Part shown: positions 13,183 through 27,100 of the stretch, piece by piece | Position numbering within the stretch: position 1 is the stretch's first letter | Layout: every line of letters starts with the position of its first letter | DNA from: Symsagittifera roscoffensis | Lineage: Eukaryota > Xenacoelomorpha > Acoela > Convolutidae | Direction: 5' to 3' | Length of the DNA: 64,000 nt | NCBI RefSeq assembly: GCF_963678635.1 | Contig: NC_087068.1 | Coordinates: 42,801,649-42,865,648 of the forward strand | Translations under genes and position numbers: made by a program | Notes under the pieces: generated by a model | Databases searched by the model: none | The model's input: the letters and a program-made list of their open reading frames with translations, nothing else | What the model was told of the DNA's origin: nothing

Positions 13183-16100
13183 TTGAGTGGTGTTTGAGTA
13201 TTTAAGCACGTTAATGATAATTTAGCCGTTGACCGGAGGGTACAGCGGCAAGCAGAGGGAAGTTCTCCAGACACAGCAAAGTTCATCAGGATCAGCATCA
13301 AAAACGACTCTCGGGTAACGTTACAACAATTTTAGTGTCATTCGGGTACTAATGAAAAAATAATCAGGTCGGGGCACACAACTGGACCAGTCCGATTGTA
13401 CCCTTCTTGGAATGCGATTATTGGAGTTAAGGGTTTTAGTTCGGATATATTAGTGTAACGTAGGGTATAGTAAAAATAAATAATGATTAATAATAGAACA
13501 TAACCAGTGTTATATATTTCATCTCTCCCGTATTAATCCCGGAAGATCCAAAACTTTTCACAACAAGAAAGAATTTTGAACCCAACAAATACCTACAAGT
13601 TTTTGGGTATCCGAATTTTTTTCCAAACGGACAAAAGTTTAGGCGCAGTGAAACACTCTGAGCGGCTCAAAACCCCTGGTAAAAGAAACATAGCGGAGAA
13701 AACCTCAGCAAGCGTTGAGGAAATTTTTTTTGACCAAATTGTCCATAATTTTTTGAATTTTTCAATTTTTTTTTCTTTTTGAAGATCGAATTTTTGAGCT
13801 CTTTGGTTTGTTGATTTCAAATCATAAAACCTTTCGCATTTTGCACAAAAAACTTATCAAAAAAACAAGATCAGTTACAAAAAAACTGAAGCAATCTTTC
13901 GAATAGCTCTGAAGCTAAAGATACAGACGTTCACTTCAGAAAAAAATTGGAGGGTCCAAATCCGATAGATTTGAACAATTGTTTCAATCAATTCCCAATT
14001 TTGGTTCGGCTTATAGCAAACTGTCAAAATTTTCACAAAACTATTTTGCTCTTTTCAAAAACTTTGGAGCGCTTTCCACAAGATTTTTGAAAAACTCTGA
14101 AACCATCTATAAAAATTGAAAAAAGGCCATTTTTTGGTAAAATCTCAAAGACTAGTAAACCGGTCGGAATATTTTTAGTACCATAAGTCGAAATCTCGCT
14201 GATTGTTTGATCCATAACCCTATACTGTGACCACAATCAACTAAGAAAAAATGTAAATTTATACAATTATGGTGTGTAATTAGGAAGAGCCAAAAACAAT
14301 TTTACTTCAAACTGAAAAAAAAAGAAATAACTGTGTAAAATCTAAAAAAACCAAAAACAATAAAAAAAAACATAAAAGGACCATTTATATATTGTTTCCG
14401 GGCACCATGTGATTCGACTTTCCTATTTTTTTCATTTCGGATTGATTATGTTATTCCTGATTAAATTTTAATGCTTTGTTGTTGGTTAGTTACCCTCTCT
14501 TGAGTGGTGTTTGAGTATTTAAGCACGTTAAGGATATTTTAGCCGTTGACCAGAGGGTACAGCGGCAAGCTGATGGAAGTGCTCCAGACACAGCAAAGGT
14601 CATCAAGATCAACATCAAAAGCGAATCTCGGTTAAAGTTACAACAGTTTTAGTATCGTTCGGGTACTAATGCAAAAATAATTAGGTGGGGGGTACACAAC
14701 TGGACCAGTCCGATTGTACCCTCCTTGGAATGCGATTATTGGAGTTAAGGGTTTTAGTTCAGATATATTAGTGTAATGTAGGGTATAGTAAAAATAAATA
14801 ATGATTAATAATAGAACATAACCAGTGTTATATATTTCATCTCTTCCGTATTAATCCCGGAAGATCCAAAACTTTTCACACAAAAAAGAATTTTGAACCC
14901 AACAAATACCTTCAAGTTTTTGGGTATCCAAATTTTTTTCCAAACGGAGAAAAAGTTTAGGCGCAGTGAAACTCTCTGAGCGGCTCAAACCCCCTGGTGA
15001 AAAAAACGGCGCGGAGAAAACCTCAGCAAGCGTTAAGGAATTTTTTTTTGACCAAATTGTCCATAATTTTTTGAATTTTCATTTTTTTTTCTTTTTGAAG
15101 ATCGAATTTTTTAGCTTTTTCGTTTTTTGATTTCAAACAATAAATCTTTTCGCATTTTGCACAAATAGCTTATCAAAAAAACAAGATCAGTTACAAAAAA
15201 CTGAAGCAATCTTTCGAATAGCTCCGAAGCTAAAGATACAGACGTTCACTTCAGAAAAAAGTTGGAGGGTCCAAATCCGATAGATTTGAACAATTGTTTC
15301 AATCAATTCCCAATTTTGGTTCGGCTTATAGCAAACTGTCAAAATTTTCACAAAACTATTTCGCTCTTTTCAAAAACTTTGGAGCGCTTTCCACAAGATT
15401 TTTGAAAAACTCTGAAACCATCTATAAAAATTGAAAAAAGGCCATTTTTTGGTAAAATCTCAAAGACTAGTAAACCGGTCGGAATATTTTTAGTACCATT
15501 AGTCGAAATCTCGCCGATTGTTTGATCCCTAACCCTATACTGTGACCACAATCAACTAAGAAAAAATGTAAATTTATACAATTATGGTGTGTAATTAGGA
15601 AGAGCCAAAAACAATTTTACTTCAAACTGAAAAAAAAAGAAATAACTGTGTAAAATCTAAAAAAAACCAAAAACAATAAAAAAAAACATAAAAGGACCAT
15701 TTATATATTGTTTCCGGGCACCATGTGATTCGACTTTCCTATTTTTTTCATTTCGGATTGATTATGTTATTCCTGATTAAATTTTAATGCTTTGTTGTTG
15801 GTTAGTTACCCTCTCTTGAGTGGTGTTTGAGTATTTAAGCACGTTAAGGATATTTTAGCCGTTGACCAGAGGGTACAGCGGCAAGCTGATGGAAGTGCTC
15901 CAGACACAGCAAAGGTCATCAAGATCAACATCAAAAGCGAATCTCGGGTAACGTTACAACAGTTTTAGTATCGTTCGGGTACTAATGCAAAAATAATTAG
16001 GTGGGGGGTACACAACTGGACCAGTCCGATTGTACCCTCCTGGGAATGCGATTATTGGAGTTAAGGGTTTTAGTTCAGATATATTAGTGTAATGTAGGGT

Positions 16101-19100
16101 ATAGTAAAAATAAATAATGATTAATAATAGAACATAACCAGTGTTATATATTTCATCTCTTCCGTATTAATCCCGGAAGATCCAAAACTTTTCACACAAA
16201 CAAGAATTTTGAACCCAACAAATACCTTCAAGTTTTTGGGTATCCAAATTTTTTTCCAAACGGAGAAAAAGTTTAGGCGCAGTGAAGCTCTCTGAGCGGC
16301 TCAAACCCACTGGTAAAAAAAACGGCGCGGAGAAAACCTCAGCAAGCGTTAAGGAATTTTTTTTTGACCAAATTGTCCATAGTTTTTTGAATTTTCATTT
16401 TTTTTTCTTTTTGAAGATCGAATTTTTTAGCTTTTTTGTTTTTTGATTTCAAACAATAAATCCTTTCGCATTTTGCACAAATAGCTTATCAAAAAAACAA
16501 GATCAGTTACAAAAAACTGAAGCAATCTTTCGAATAGCTCCGAAGCTAAAGATACAGACGTTCACTTCAGAAAAAAGTTGGAGGGTCCAAATCCGATAGA
16601 TTTGAACAATTGTTTCAATCAATTCCCAATTTTGGTTCGGCTTATAGCAAACTGTCAAAATTTTCACAAATCTATTTCGCTCTTTTCAAAAACTTTAGAG
16701 CGCTTTCCACAAGCTTTTTTAAAAACTCTGAAACCATCTATAAAAAGTGAAAAAAGGCCATTTTTTGGTAAAATCTCAAAGACTAGTAAACCGGTCGGAA
16801 TAGTTTTAGTACCATTAGTCGAAGTCTCGCTGATTTTGTGATCCATAACCCTATACTGTGGCCAGAATCAACTAAGAAAAAGTGTAGCATTATACAATTA
16901 TGGTGTGTAATTAGGAAGAGCCAAAAACAATTTTACTTCAAACTGAAAAAATAGAAGAAATAACTGTGTAAAATCTAAAAAAAACCAAAAACAATAAAAA
17001 AAACGTAAAAGGACCATTTAAATATTGTTTCCGGGCAACATGTGCTTCGACTTTCCTATTTTTTTTTTATTTCGGATTGATTATGTTATTCCTGATTGAA
17101 TATTAAGGCTTTGTTGTTGGTTAGTTACCTTCCCTTGAGTGGTGTTTGAGTATTTAAGCACGTTAAGGATATTTTAGCCGTTGACCAGAGGGTACAGCGG
17201 CAAGCTGATGGAAGTGCTCCAGACACAGCAAAGGTCATCAAGATCAACATCAAAAGCGAATCTCGGGTAACGTTACAACAGTTTTAGTATCGTTCGGGTA
17301 CTAATGCAAAAATAATTAGGTGGGGGGTACACAACTGGACCAGTCCGATTGTACCCTCCTTGGAATTCAATTATTGGAGTTAAGGGTTTTAGTTCAGATA
17401 TATTAGTGTAACGTAGGGTATAGTAAAAATAAATAATGATTAAAAATAGAACATAACCAGTGTTATATATTTCATCTCTCCCGTATTAATCCCGGAAGAT
17501 CCAAAACTTTTCACACAAAAAAGAATTTTGAACCCAACAAATACCTTCAAGTTTTTGGGTATCCAAATTTTTTTCCAAACGGACAAAAAGTTTAGGCGCA
17601 GTGAAACTCTCTGAGCGGCTCAAACCCCCTGGTAAAAGAAACGGCGCGGAGAAAACCTCAGCAAGCGTTAAGGAATTTTTTTTGACCAAATTGTCCATAA
17701 TTTTTTGAATTTTCAAATTTTTTTTCTTTTTGAAGATAGAATTTTTGAGCTTTTTGATTTTGATTTCAAACAATAAATCCTTTCGCATTTTGCACAAAGA
17801 GATTATCAAAAAAACAAGATCAGTTACAAAAAACTGAAGCAATCTTTCGAATAGCTCTGAAGCTAAAGATACAGACGTTCACTTCAGAAAAACGTTGGAG
17901 GGTCCAAATCCGATAGATTTGAACAATTTTTTCAATCAATTCCCAATTTTGGTTCGGCTTATAGCAAACTGTCAAAATTTTTACAAATCTATTTCGCTCT
18001 TTTCAAAAACTTTAGAGCGCTTTCCACAAGTTTTTTTCAAAACTCTGAAACCATCTATAAAAAGTGAAAAAAGGCCATTTTTTGGTAAAATCTCAAAGAC
18101 TAGTAAACCGGTCGGAATAATTTTAGTACCATTAGTCGAAGTCTCGCTGATTTTGTGATCCATAACCCTATACTGTGGCCAGAATCAACTAAGAAAAAGT
18201 GTAGAATTATACAATTATGGTGTGTAAATAAGAAAAAACCAAAAACAATTTTACTTCAAACTGAAAAAAAAAAGAAATAATAGTGTAAAATCTAAAAAAA
18301 AACAAAAACAAAAAAAAACATAAAATGACCATTTATATATTGTTTTCGGGCAATATGTGATTCGACTTTCCTATTTCTTTTTATTTCGGATTGATTATGT
18401 TATTCCTGATTCAATTTTAAGTGCTTTGTTGTTGGTTAGCTACCCTACCTTGAGTGGTGTTTGAGTGTTTAGGCATGTTAATGATAATTTAGCCGTTGAC
18501 CGGAGGGTACAGCGGCAAGCAGAGGGAAGTTCTCCAGACACAGCAAAAGTCGTAAGGATCAACATCAAAAGCGACTCTCGGGTAACGTTACAACAGTTTT
18601 AGTATCGTTCGGGTACTAATGCAAAAATAATTAGGTGGGGGGTACACAACTGGACCAGTCCGATTGTACCCTCCTTGGAATTCAATTATTGGAGTTAAGG
18701 GTTTTAGTTCAGATATATTAGTGTAACGTAGGGTATAGTAAAAATAAATAATGATTAAAAATAGAACATAACCAGTGTTATATATTTCATCTCTCCCGTA
18801 TTAATCCCGGAAGATCCAAAACTTTTCACAACAAAAAAGAATTTTGAACCCAACAAATACCTTCAAGTTTTTGGGTATCCAAAGTTTTTTCCAAACGGAC
18901 AAAAAGTTTAGGCGCAGTGAAACACTCTGAGCGGCTCAAACCCCCTGGTCAAAAAAACGGCGCGGAGAAAACCTCAGCAAGCCTTGAGGAAATTTTTTTG
19001 ACCAAATTATCCATAATTTTTTGAATTTTTCAATTATTTTTTTCTTTTTGAAGATCGAATTTTTGAGCTCTTTGGTTTTTTGATTTCAAATAATAAAACC

Positions 19101-19766
19101 TTTCGCATTTTGCACAAAGAGCTTATCAAAAATACAAGATCAGTTACAAAAAAACTGAAGCATTCTTTCGAATAGCTCTGAAGCTAAAGATACAGACGTT
19201 CACTTCAGAAAAAAGTTGGAGGGTCCAAATCTGATAGATTTGAACATTGTTTCAATCAATTCCTAAATTTGGTTCGGCTTATTGCAATCTGTCAAAATTT
19301 TCACAAAACTGTTTCGCTCTTTTCAAAAACTTTGGAGCGCTTTCCACAAGATTTTTCAAAAACTCTGAAACCATCTATAAAAAATGAAAAAAGGCCATTT
19401 TTTGGTTAAATTTTCAAAGACTAGTAAACGGGTCGGAATATTTTTAGTACCATTAGTCGAAATCTTGCTGATTGTTTGATCCATAGCCCTATACTGTGAC
19501 CACAAAAAATTAAGAAAAAGTGTAAATTTATACAATTATGGCGTGTAATTAGGAAGAGCCAAAAACAATTTTACTTCAAACTGAAAAAAAAATAACAGTG
19601 TAAAATCTAAAAAAAAACCAAAAACAATAAAAAAACATAAAAGGACCATTTAAATATTGTTTCCGGGCAACATGTGCTTCGAATTTCCTATTTGTTTTTA
19701 TTTTGGATTGATTATGTTATTCCTGGTTGAATATTAAGTGCTTTGTTGTTGGTTAGCTACCCTTCC
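13183..19766. repeat. Five-unit higher-order satellite repeat, copy 1 (6,584 bp)
   Basis: Five C-type units are anchored at 13183, 14500, 15816, 17135 and 18450, each about 1,315-1,319 bp. They are distinguishable: unit 1 has CCTGGTTGAATATTAAG and CCCTTCCTTGAG, units 2 and 3 have CCCTCTCTTGAG, unit 4 has ACCTTCCCTTGAG with ATTAAGGCTTTG, and unit 5 has GAGTGTTTAGGCATG. The same order with the same private variants recurs 6,584 bp further on, so the block is a true higher-order repeat and not only a run of monomers. Confidence 0.92.
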
Positions 19767-22700
19767 TTGAGTGGTGTTTGAGTATTTAAGCACGTTAATG
19801 ATAATTTAGCCGTTGACCGGAGGGTACAGCGGCAAGCAGAGGGAAGTTCTCCAGACACACCAAAGTTCATCAGGATCAGCATCAAAAACGACTCTCGGGT
19901 AACGTTACAACAATTTTAGTGTCATTCGGGTACTAATGAAAAAATAATCAGGTCGGGGCACACAACTGGACCAGTCCGATTGTACCCTTCTTGGAATGCG
20001 ATTATTGGAGTTAAGGGTTTTAGTTCGGATATATTAGTGTAACGTAGGGTATAGTAAAAATAAATAATGATTAACAATAGAACATAACCAGTGTTATATA
20101 TTTCATCTCTCCCGTATTAATCCCGGAAGATCCAAAACTTTTCACAACAAGAAAGAATTTTGAACCCAACAAATACCTACAAGTTTTTGGGTATCCGAAT
20201 TTTTTTCCAAACGGACAAAAGTTTAGGCGCAGTGAAACACTCTGAGCGGCTCAAACCCCCTGGTAAAAGAAACATAGCGGAGAAAACCTCAGCAAGCGTT
20301 GAGGAAATTTTTTTTGACCAAATTGTCCATAATTTTTTGAATTTTTCAATTTTTTTTTTCTTTTTGAAGATCGAATTTTTGAGCTCTTTGGTTTGTTGAT
20401 TTGAAATAAAAAAACTTTTCGCATTTTGCACAAAAAACTTATCAAAAAACAAGATCAGTTACAAAAAAACTGAAGCAATCTTTCGAATAGCTCTGAAGCT
20501 AAAGATACAGACGTTCACTTCAGAAAAAAATTGGAGGGTCCAAATCCGATAGATTTGAACAATTGTTTCAATCAATTCCCAATTTTGGTTCGGCTTATAG
20601 CAAACTGTCAAAATTTTCACAAAACTATTTCGCTCTTTTCAAAAACTTTGGAGCGCTTTCCACAAGATTTTTGAAAAACTCTGAAACCATCTATAAAAAT
20701 TGAAAAAAGGCCATTTTTTGGTAAAATCTCAAAGACTAGTAAACCGGTCGGAATATTTTTAGAACCATTAGTCGAAATCTCGCTGATTGTTTGATCCATA
20801 ACCCTATACTGTGACCACAATCAACTAAGAAAAAATGTAAATTTATACAATTATGGTGTGTAATTAGGAAGAGCCAAAAACAATTTTACTTCAAACTGAA
20901 AAAAAAAGAAATAACTGTGTAAAATCTAAAAAAAACCAATAACAATAAAAAAAAACATAAAAGGACCATTTATATATTGTTTCCGGGCAACATGTGATTC
21001 GACTTTCCTATTTTTTTCATTTCGGATTGATTATGTTATTCCTGATTAAATTTTAATGCTTTGTTGTTGGTTAGTTACCCTCTCTTGAGTGGTGTTTGAG
21101 TATTTAAGCACGTTAAGGATATTTTAGCCGTTGACCAGAGGGTACAGCGGCAAGCTGATGGAAGTGCTCCAGACACAGCAAAGGTCATCAAGATCAACAT
21201 CAAAAGCGAATCTCGGGTAAAGTTACAACAGTTTTAGTATCGTTCGGGTACTAATGCAAAAATAATTAGGTGGGGGGTACACAACTGGACCAGTCCGATT
21301 GTACCCTCCTTGGAATGCGATTATTGGAGTTAAGGGTTTTAGTTCAGATATATTAGTGTAATGTAGGGTATAGTAAAAATAAATAATGATTAATAATAGA
21401 ACATAACCAGTGTTATATATTTCATCTCTTCCGTATTAATCCCGGAAGATCCAAAACTTTTCACACAAAAAGGATTTTGAACCCAACAAATACCTTCAAG
21501 TTTTTGGGTATCCAAATTTTTTTCCAAACGGAGAAAAAGTTTAGGCGCAGTGAAACTATCTGAGCGGCTCAAACCCCCTGGTAAAAGAAACGGCGCGGAG
21601 AAAACCTCAGCAAGCGTTAAGGAATTTGTTTTTGACCAAATTGTCCATAATTTTTGAATTTTTCAATTTTTTTTTCTTTTTGAAGATCGAATTTTTTAGC
21701 TTTTTCGTTTTTTGATTTCAAACAACAAATCCTTTCGCATTTTGCACAAATAGCTTATCAAAAAAACAAGATCAGTTACAAAAAACTGAAGCAATCTTTC
21801 GAATAGCTCTGAAGCTAAAGATACAGACGTTCACTTCAGAAAAAAATTGGAGGGTCCAAATCCGATAGATTTGAACAATTGTTTCAATCAATTCCCAATT
21901 TTGGTTCGGCTTATAGCAAACTGTCAAAATTTTCACTAAACTATTTCGCTCTTTTCAAAAACTTTGGAGCGCTTTCCACAAGATTTTTGAAAAACTCTGA
22001 AACCATCTATAAAAATTGAAAAAAGGCCATTTTTTGGTAAAATCTCAAAGACTAGTAAACCGGTCGGAATATTTTTAGTACCATTAGTCGAAATCTCGCT
22101 GATTGTTTGATCCATAACCCTATACTGTGACCACAATCAACTAAGAAAAAATGTAAATTTATACAATTATGGTGTGTAATTAGGAAGAGCCAAAAACAAT
22201 TTTACTTCAAACTGAAAAAAAAAGAAATAACTGTGTAAAATCTAAAAAAAACCAATAACAATAAAAAAAACATAAAAGGACCATTAATATATTGTTTCCG
22301 GGCAACATGTGATTCGACTTTCCTATTTTTTTCATTTCGGATTGATTATGTTATTCCTGATTAAATTTTAATGCTTTGTTGTTGGTTAGTTACCCTCTCT
22401 TGAGTGGTGTTTGAGTATTTAAGCACGTTAAGGATATTTTAGCCGTTGACCAGAGGGTACAGCGGCAAGCTGATGGAAGTGCTCCAGACACAGCAAAGGT
22501 CATCAAGATCAACATCAAAAGCGAATCTCGGGTAAAGTTACAACTGTTTTAGTATCGTTCGGGTACTAATGCAAAAATAATTAGGTGGGGGGTACACAAC
22601 TCGACCAGTCCGATTGTACCCTCCTTGGAATGCGATTATTGGAGTTAAGGGTTTTAGTTCAGATATATTAGTGTAATGTAGGGTATAGTAAAAATAAATA

Positions 22701-25700
22701 ATGATTAATAATAGAACATAACCAGTGTTATATATTTCATCTCTTCCGTATTAATCCCGGAAGATCCAAAACTTTTCACACAAAAAAGAATTTTGAACCC
22801 AACAAATACCTTCAAGTTTTTGGGTATCCAAATTTTTTTCCAAACGGAGAAAAAGTTTAGGCGCAGTGAAACTCTCTGAGCGGCTCAAACCCCCTGGTAA
22901 AAGAAACGGCGCGGAGAAAACCTCAGCAAGCGTTAAGGAATTTGTTTTTGACCAAATTGTCCATAATTTTTTGAATTTTCATTTTTTTTTCTTTTTGAAG
23001 ATCGAATTTTTTAGCTTTTTCGTTTTTTGATTTCAAACAATAAATCCTTTCGCATTTTGCACAAATAGCTTATCAAAAAAACAAGATCAGTTACAAAAAA
23101 CTGAAGCAATCTTTCGAATAGCTCTGAAGCTAAAGATACAGACGTTCACTTCAGAAAAAAGTTGGAGGGTCCAAATCCGATAGATTTGAACAATTGTTTC
23201 AATCAATTCCCAATTTTGGTTCGGCTTATAGCAAACTGTCAAAATTTTCACAAATCTATTTCGCTCTTTTCAAAAACTTTAGAGCGCTTTCCACAAGCTT
23301 TTTTAAAAACTCTGAAACCATCTATAAAAAGTGAAAAAAGGCCATTTTTTGGTAAAATCTCAAAGACTAGTAAACCGGTCGGAATAGTTTTAGTACCATT
23401 AGTCGAAGTCTCGCTGATTTTGTGATCCATAACCCTATACTGTGGCCAGAATCAACTAAGAAAAAGTGTAGAATTATACAATTATGGTGTGTAATTAGGA
23501 AGAGCCAAAAACAATTTTACTTCAAACTGAAAAAAAAGAAGAAATAACTGTGTAAAATCTAAAAAAAAACCAAAAACAATAAAAAAAAACATAAAAGGAC
23601 CATTTAAATATTGTTTCCGGGCAACATGTGCTTCGACTTTCCTATTTTTTTTATTTCGGGTTGATTATGTTATTCCTGATTGAATATTAAGGCTTTGTTG
23701 TTGGTTAGTTACCTTCCCTTGAGTGGTGTTTGAGTATTTAAGCACGTTAAGGATATTTTAGCCGTTGACCAGAGGGTACAGCGGCAAGCTGATGGAAGTG
23801 CTCCAGACACAGCAAAGGTCATCAAGATCAACATCAAAAGCGAATCTCGGGTAACGTTACAACAGTTTTAGTATCGTTCGGGTACTAATGCAAAAATAAT
23901 TAGGTGGGGGGTACACAACTGGACCAGTCCGATTGTACCCTCCTTGGAATGCGATTATTGGAGTTGAGGGTTTTAGTTCAGATATATTAGTGTAACGTAG
24001 GGTATAGTAAAAACAAATAATGATTAATAATAGAACATAACCAGTATTATATATTTCATCTCTTTCGTATTAATCCCGGAAGATCCAAAACTTTTCACAC
24101 AAAAAAGAAATTTGAACCCAACAAATACCTTCAAGTTTTTGGGTATCCAAATTTTTTTCCAAACGGACAAAAAGTTTAGGCGCAGTGAAACTCTCTGAGC
24201 GGCTCAAACCCCCTGGTAAAAGAAACGGCGCGGAGAAAACCTCAGCAAGCGTTAAGGAATTTTTTTTGACCAAATTGTCCATAATTTTTTGAATTTTCAA
24301 ATTTTTTTTCTTTTTGAAGATCGAATTTTTGAGCTTTTTGGTTTTTTGATTTCAAACAATAAATCCTTTCGCATTTTGCACAAAGAGATTATCAAAAAAA
24401 CAAGATCAGTTACAAAAAACTGAAGCAATTTTTCGAATAGCTCTGAGGCTAAAGATACAGACGTTTACTTCAGAAAAACGTTGGAGGGTCCAAATCCGAT
24501 AGATTTGAACAATTTTTTCAATCAATTCCCAATTTTGGTTCGGCTTATAGCAAACTGTCAAAATTTTTACAAATCTATTTCGCTCTTTTCAAAAACTTTA
24601 GAGCGCTTTCCACAAGCTTTTTTAAAAACTCTGAAACCATCTATAAAAAGTGAAAAAAAGGCCATTTTTTGGTAAAATCTCAAAGACTAGTAAACCGGTC
24701 GGAGTAGTTTTAGTACCATTAGTCGAAGTCTCGCTGACTTTGTGATCCATAACCCTATACTGTGACCAGAATCAACTAAGAAAAAGTGTAGAATTATACA
24801 ATTATGGTGTGTAAATAAGAAAAAACCAAAAACAATTTTACTTCAAACTGAAAAAAAAAGAAATAATAGTGTAAAATCTAAAAAAAAAAAAATAAAAAAA
24901 AACATAAAATGACCATTTATATATTGTTTTCGGGCAATATGTGATTCGACTTTCCTATTTCTTTTTATTTCGGATTGATTATGTTATTCCTGATTGAATA
25001 TTAAGTGCTTTGTTGTTGGTTAGCTACCCTACCATGAGTGGTGTTTGAGTGTTTAGGCATGTTAATGATAATTTAGCCGTTGACAGGAGGGTACAGCGGC
25101 AAGCAGAGGGAAGTTCTCCAGACACAGCAAAAGTCGTAAGGATCAACATCAAAAGCGACTCTCGGGTAACGTTACAACAGTTTTAGTATCGTTCGGGTAC
25201 TAATGCAAAAATAATTAGGTGGGGGGTACACAACTCGACCAGTCCGATTGTACCCTCCTTGGAATGCGATTATTGGAGTTAAGGGTTTTAGTTCAGATAT
25301 ATTAGTGTAATGTAGGGTATAGTAAAAATAAATAATGATTAATAATAGAACATAACCAGTGTTATATATTTCATCTCTTCCGTATTAATCCCGGAAGATC
25401 CAAAACTTTTCACACAAAAAAGAATTTTGAACCCAACAAATACCTTCAAGTTTTTGGGTATCCAAATTTTTTTCCAAACGGAGAAAAAGTTTAGGCGCAG
25501 TGAAACTCTCTGAGCGGCTCAAACCCCCTGGTAAAAGAAACGGCGCGGAGAAAACCTCAGCAAGCGTTAAGGAATTTGTTTTTGACCAAATTGTCCATAA
25601 TTTTTTGAATTTTTCAATTTTTTTTTCTTTTTGAAGATCGAATTTTTGAGCTCTTTGGTTTGTTGATTTCAAATAATAAAACCTTTTGCATTTTGCACAA

Positions 25701-26345
25701 AAAACTGATCAAAAAACAAGATCAGTTACAAAAAAACTGAAGCAATCTTTCGAATAGCTCTGAAGCTAAAGATACAGACGTTCACTTCAGAAAAAAGTTG
25801 GAGGGTCCAAATCCGATAGATTTGAACATTGTTTCAATCAATTCCTAATTTCGGTTCGGCTTATTGCAATCTGTCAAAATTTTCACAAAACTGTTTCGCT
25901 CTTTTCAAAAACTTTGGAGCGCTTTCCACAAGATTTTTCAAAAACTCTGAAACCATCTATAAAAAATGCAAAAAGGCCATTTTTTGGTAAAATCTCAAAG
26001 ACTAGTAAACGGGTCGGAATATTTTTAGTACCATTAGTCGAAATCTTGCTGATTGTTTGATCCATAACCCTATACTGTGACCACAATAAATTAAGAAAAA
26101 GTGTAAATTTATACAATTATGGCGTGTAATTAGGAAGAGCCAAAAACAATTTTACTTCAAACTGAAAAAAAAATAACAGTGTAAAATCTAAAAAAAAACC
26201 AAAAACAATAAAAAAACATAAAAGGACCATTTATATATTGTTTCCGGGCAACATGTGCTTCGACTTTCCTATTTTTTTTATTTCGGATTGATTATGTTAT
26301 TCCTGATTGAATATTAAGGCTTTGTTGTTGGTTAGTTACCTTCCC
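19767..26345. repeat. Five-unit higher-order satellite repeat, copy 2
   Basis: Units are anchored at 19767, 21085, 22400, 23719 and 25034. Each lies 6,584 or 6,585 bp after its partner in copy 1, and each matches that partner better than its own neighbours. For instance, the 87-codon stretch at 16578 is repeated exactly at 23162. The unit-5 anchor is mutated to ATGAG at 25034. Copy-to-copy differences are few, implying a recent duplication by unequal exchange or a comparable event. Confidence 0.92.
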
Positions 26346-27100
26346 TTGAGTGGTGTTTGAGTACTTAAGCACGTTAAGGATATTTTAGCCGTTGACCAGA
26401 GGGTACAGCGGCAAGCTGATGGAAGTGCTCCAGACACAGCAAAGGTCATCAAGATCAACATCAAAAGCGACTCTCGGGTAACGTTACAACTGAAGCAATC
26501 TTTCGAATAGCTCTGAAGCTAAAGATATAGACGTTCATTCAGAAAAAAGTTGGAGGGTCCAAATCCGATAGATTTGAACAATTGTTTCAATCAATTCCCA
26601 ATTTTGGTTCGGCTTATAGCAAACTGTCAAAATTTTCACAAATCTATTTCGCTCTTTTCAAAAAGTTTGGAGCGCTTTCCACAAGATTTTTTAAAAACTC
26701 TGAACCATCTATAAAAATTGAAAAAAGGCCATTTTTTGGTAAAATCTCAAAGAATAGTAAACCGGTCGGAATAGTTTTAGTACCATTAGTCAAAGTCTCG
26801 CTGATTTTGTGATCCATAACCCTATACTGTGGCCAGAATCAACTAAGAAAAAGTATAAAAATATACAATTATGATTTGTAATTAGGAAGAGCAAAAAACA
26901 ATTTTAGTTCAAATTGAAAAAAAAAGAAATAACAGTGTAAAATCTAAAAAAAAACCAAAAACAAAAAAAACATAAAATGACCATTTATATATTGTTTCCG
27001 GGCAAGATGTGATTCGACTTTCCTTTTTTTTTTATTTCGGATTCATTATGTTATTCCTGATTGAATTTTAAGTGCTTTGTTGTTGGTTAGCTACCCTACC
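26346..27100. repeat. Satellite unit with a ~560-bp internal deletion
   Basis: The spacing to the next anchor is 755 bp instead of about 1,317. At about 26,478-26,495 the core phrase CGGGTAACGTTACAAC runs directly into CTGAAGCAATCTTTCGAAT, which in intact units lies roughly 560 bp later after AGTTACAAAAAA. The joint falls on the shared letters GTTACAA, as expected for deletion between short direct repeats. The unit resembles position 4 of the five-unit repeat, while the next unit (27101) resembles position 5. Confidence 0.9.
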
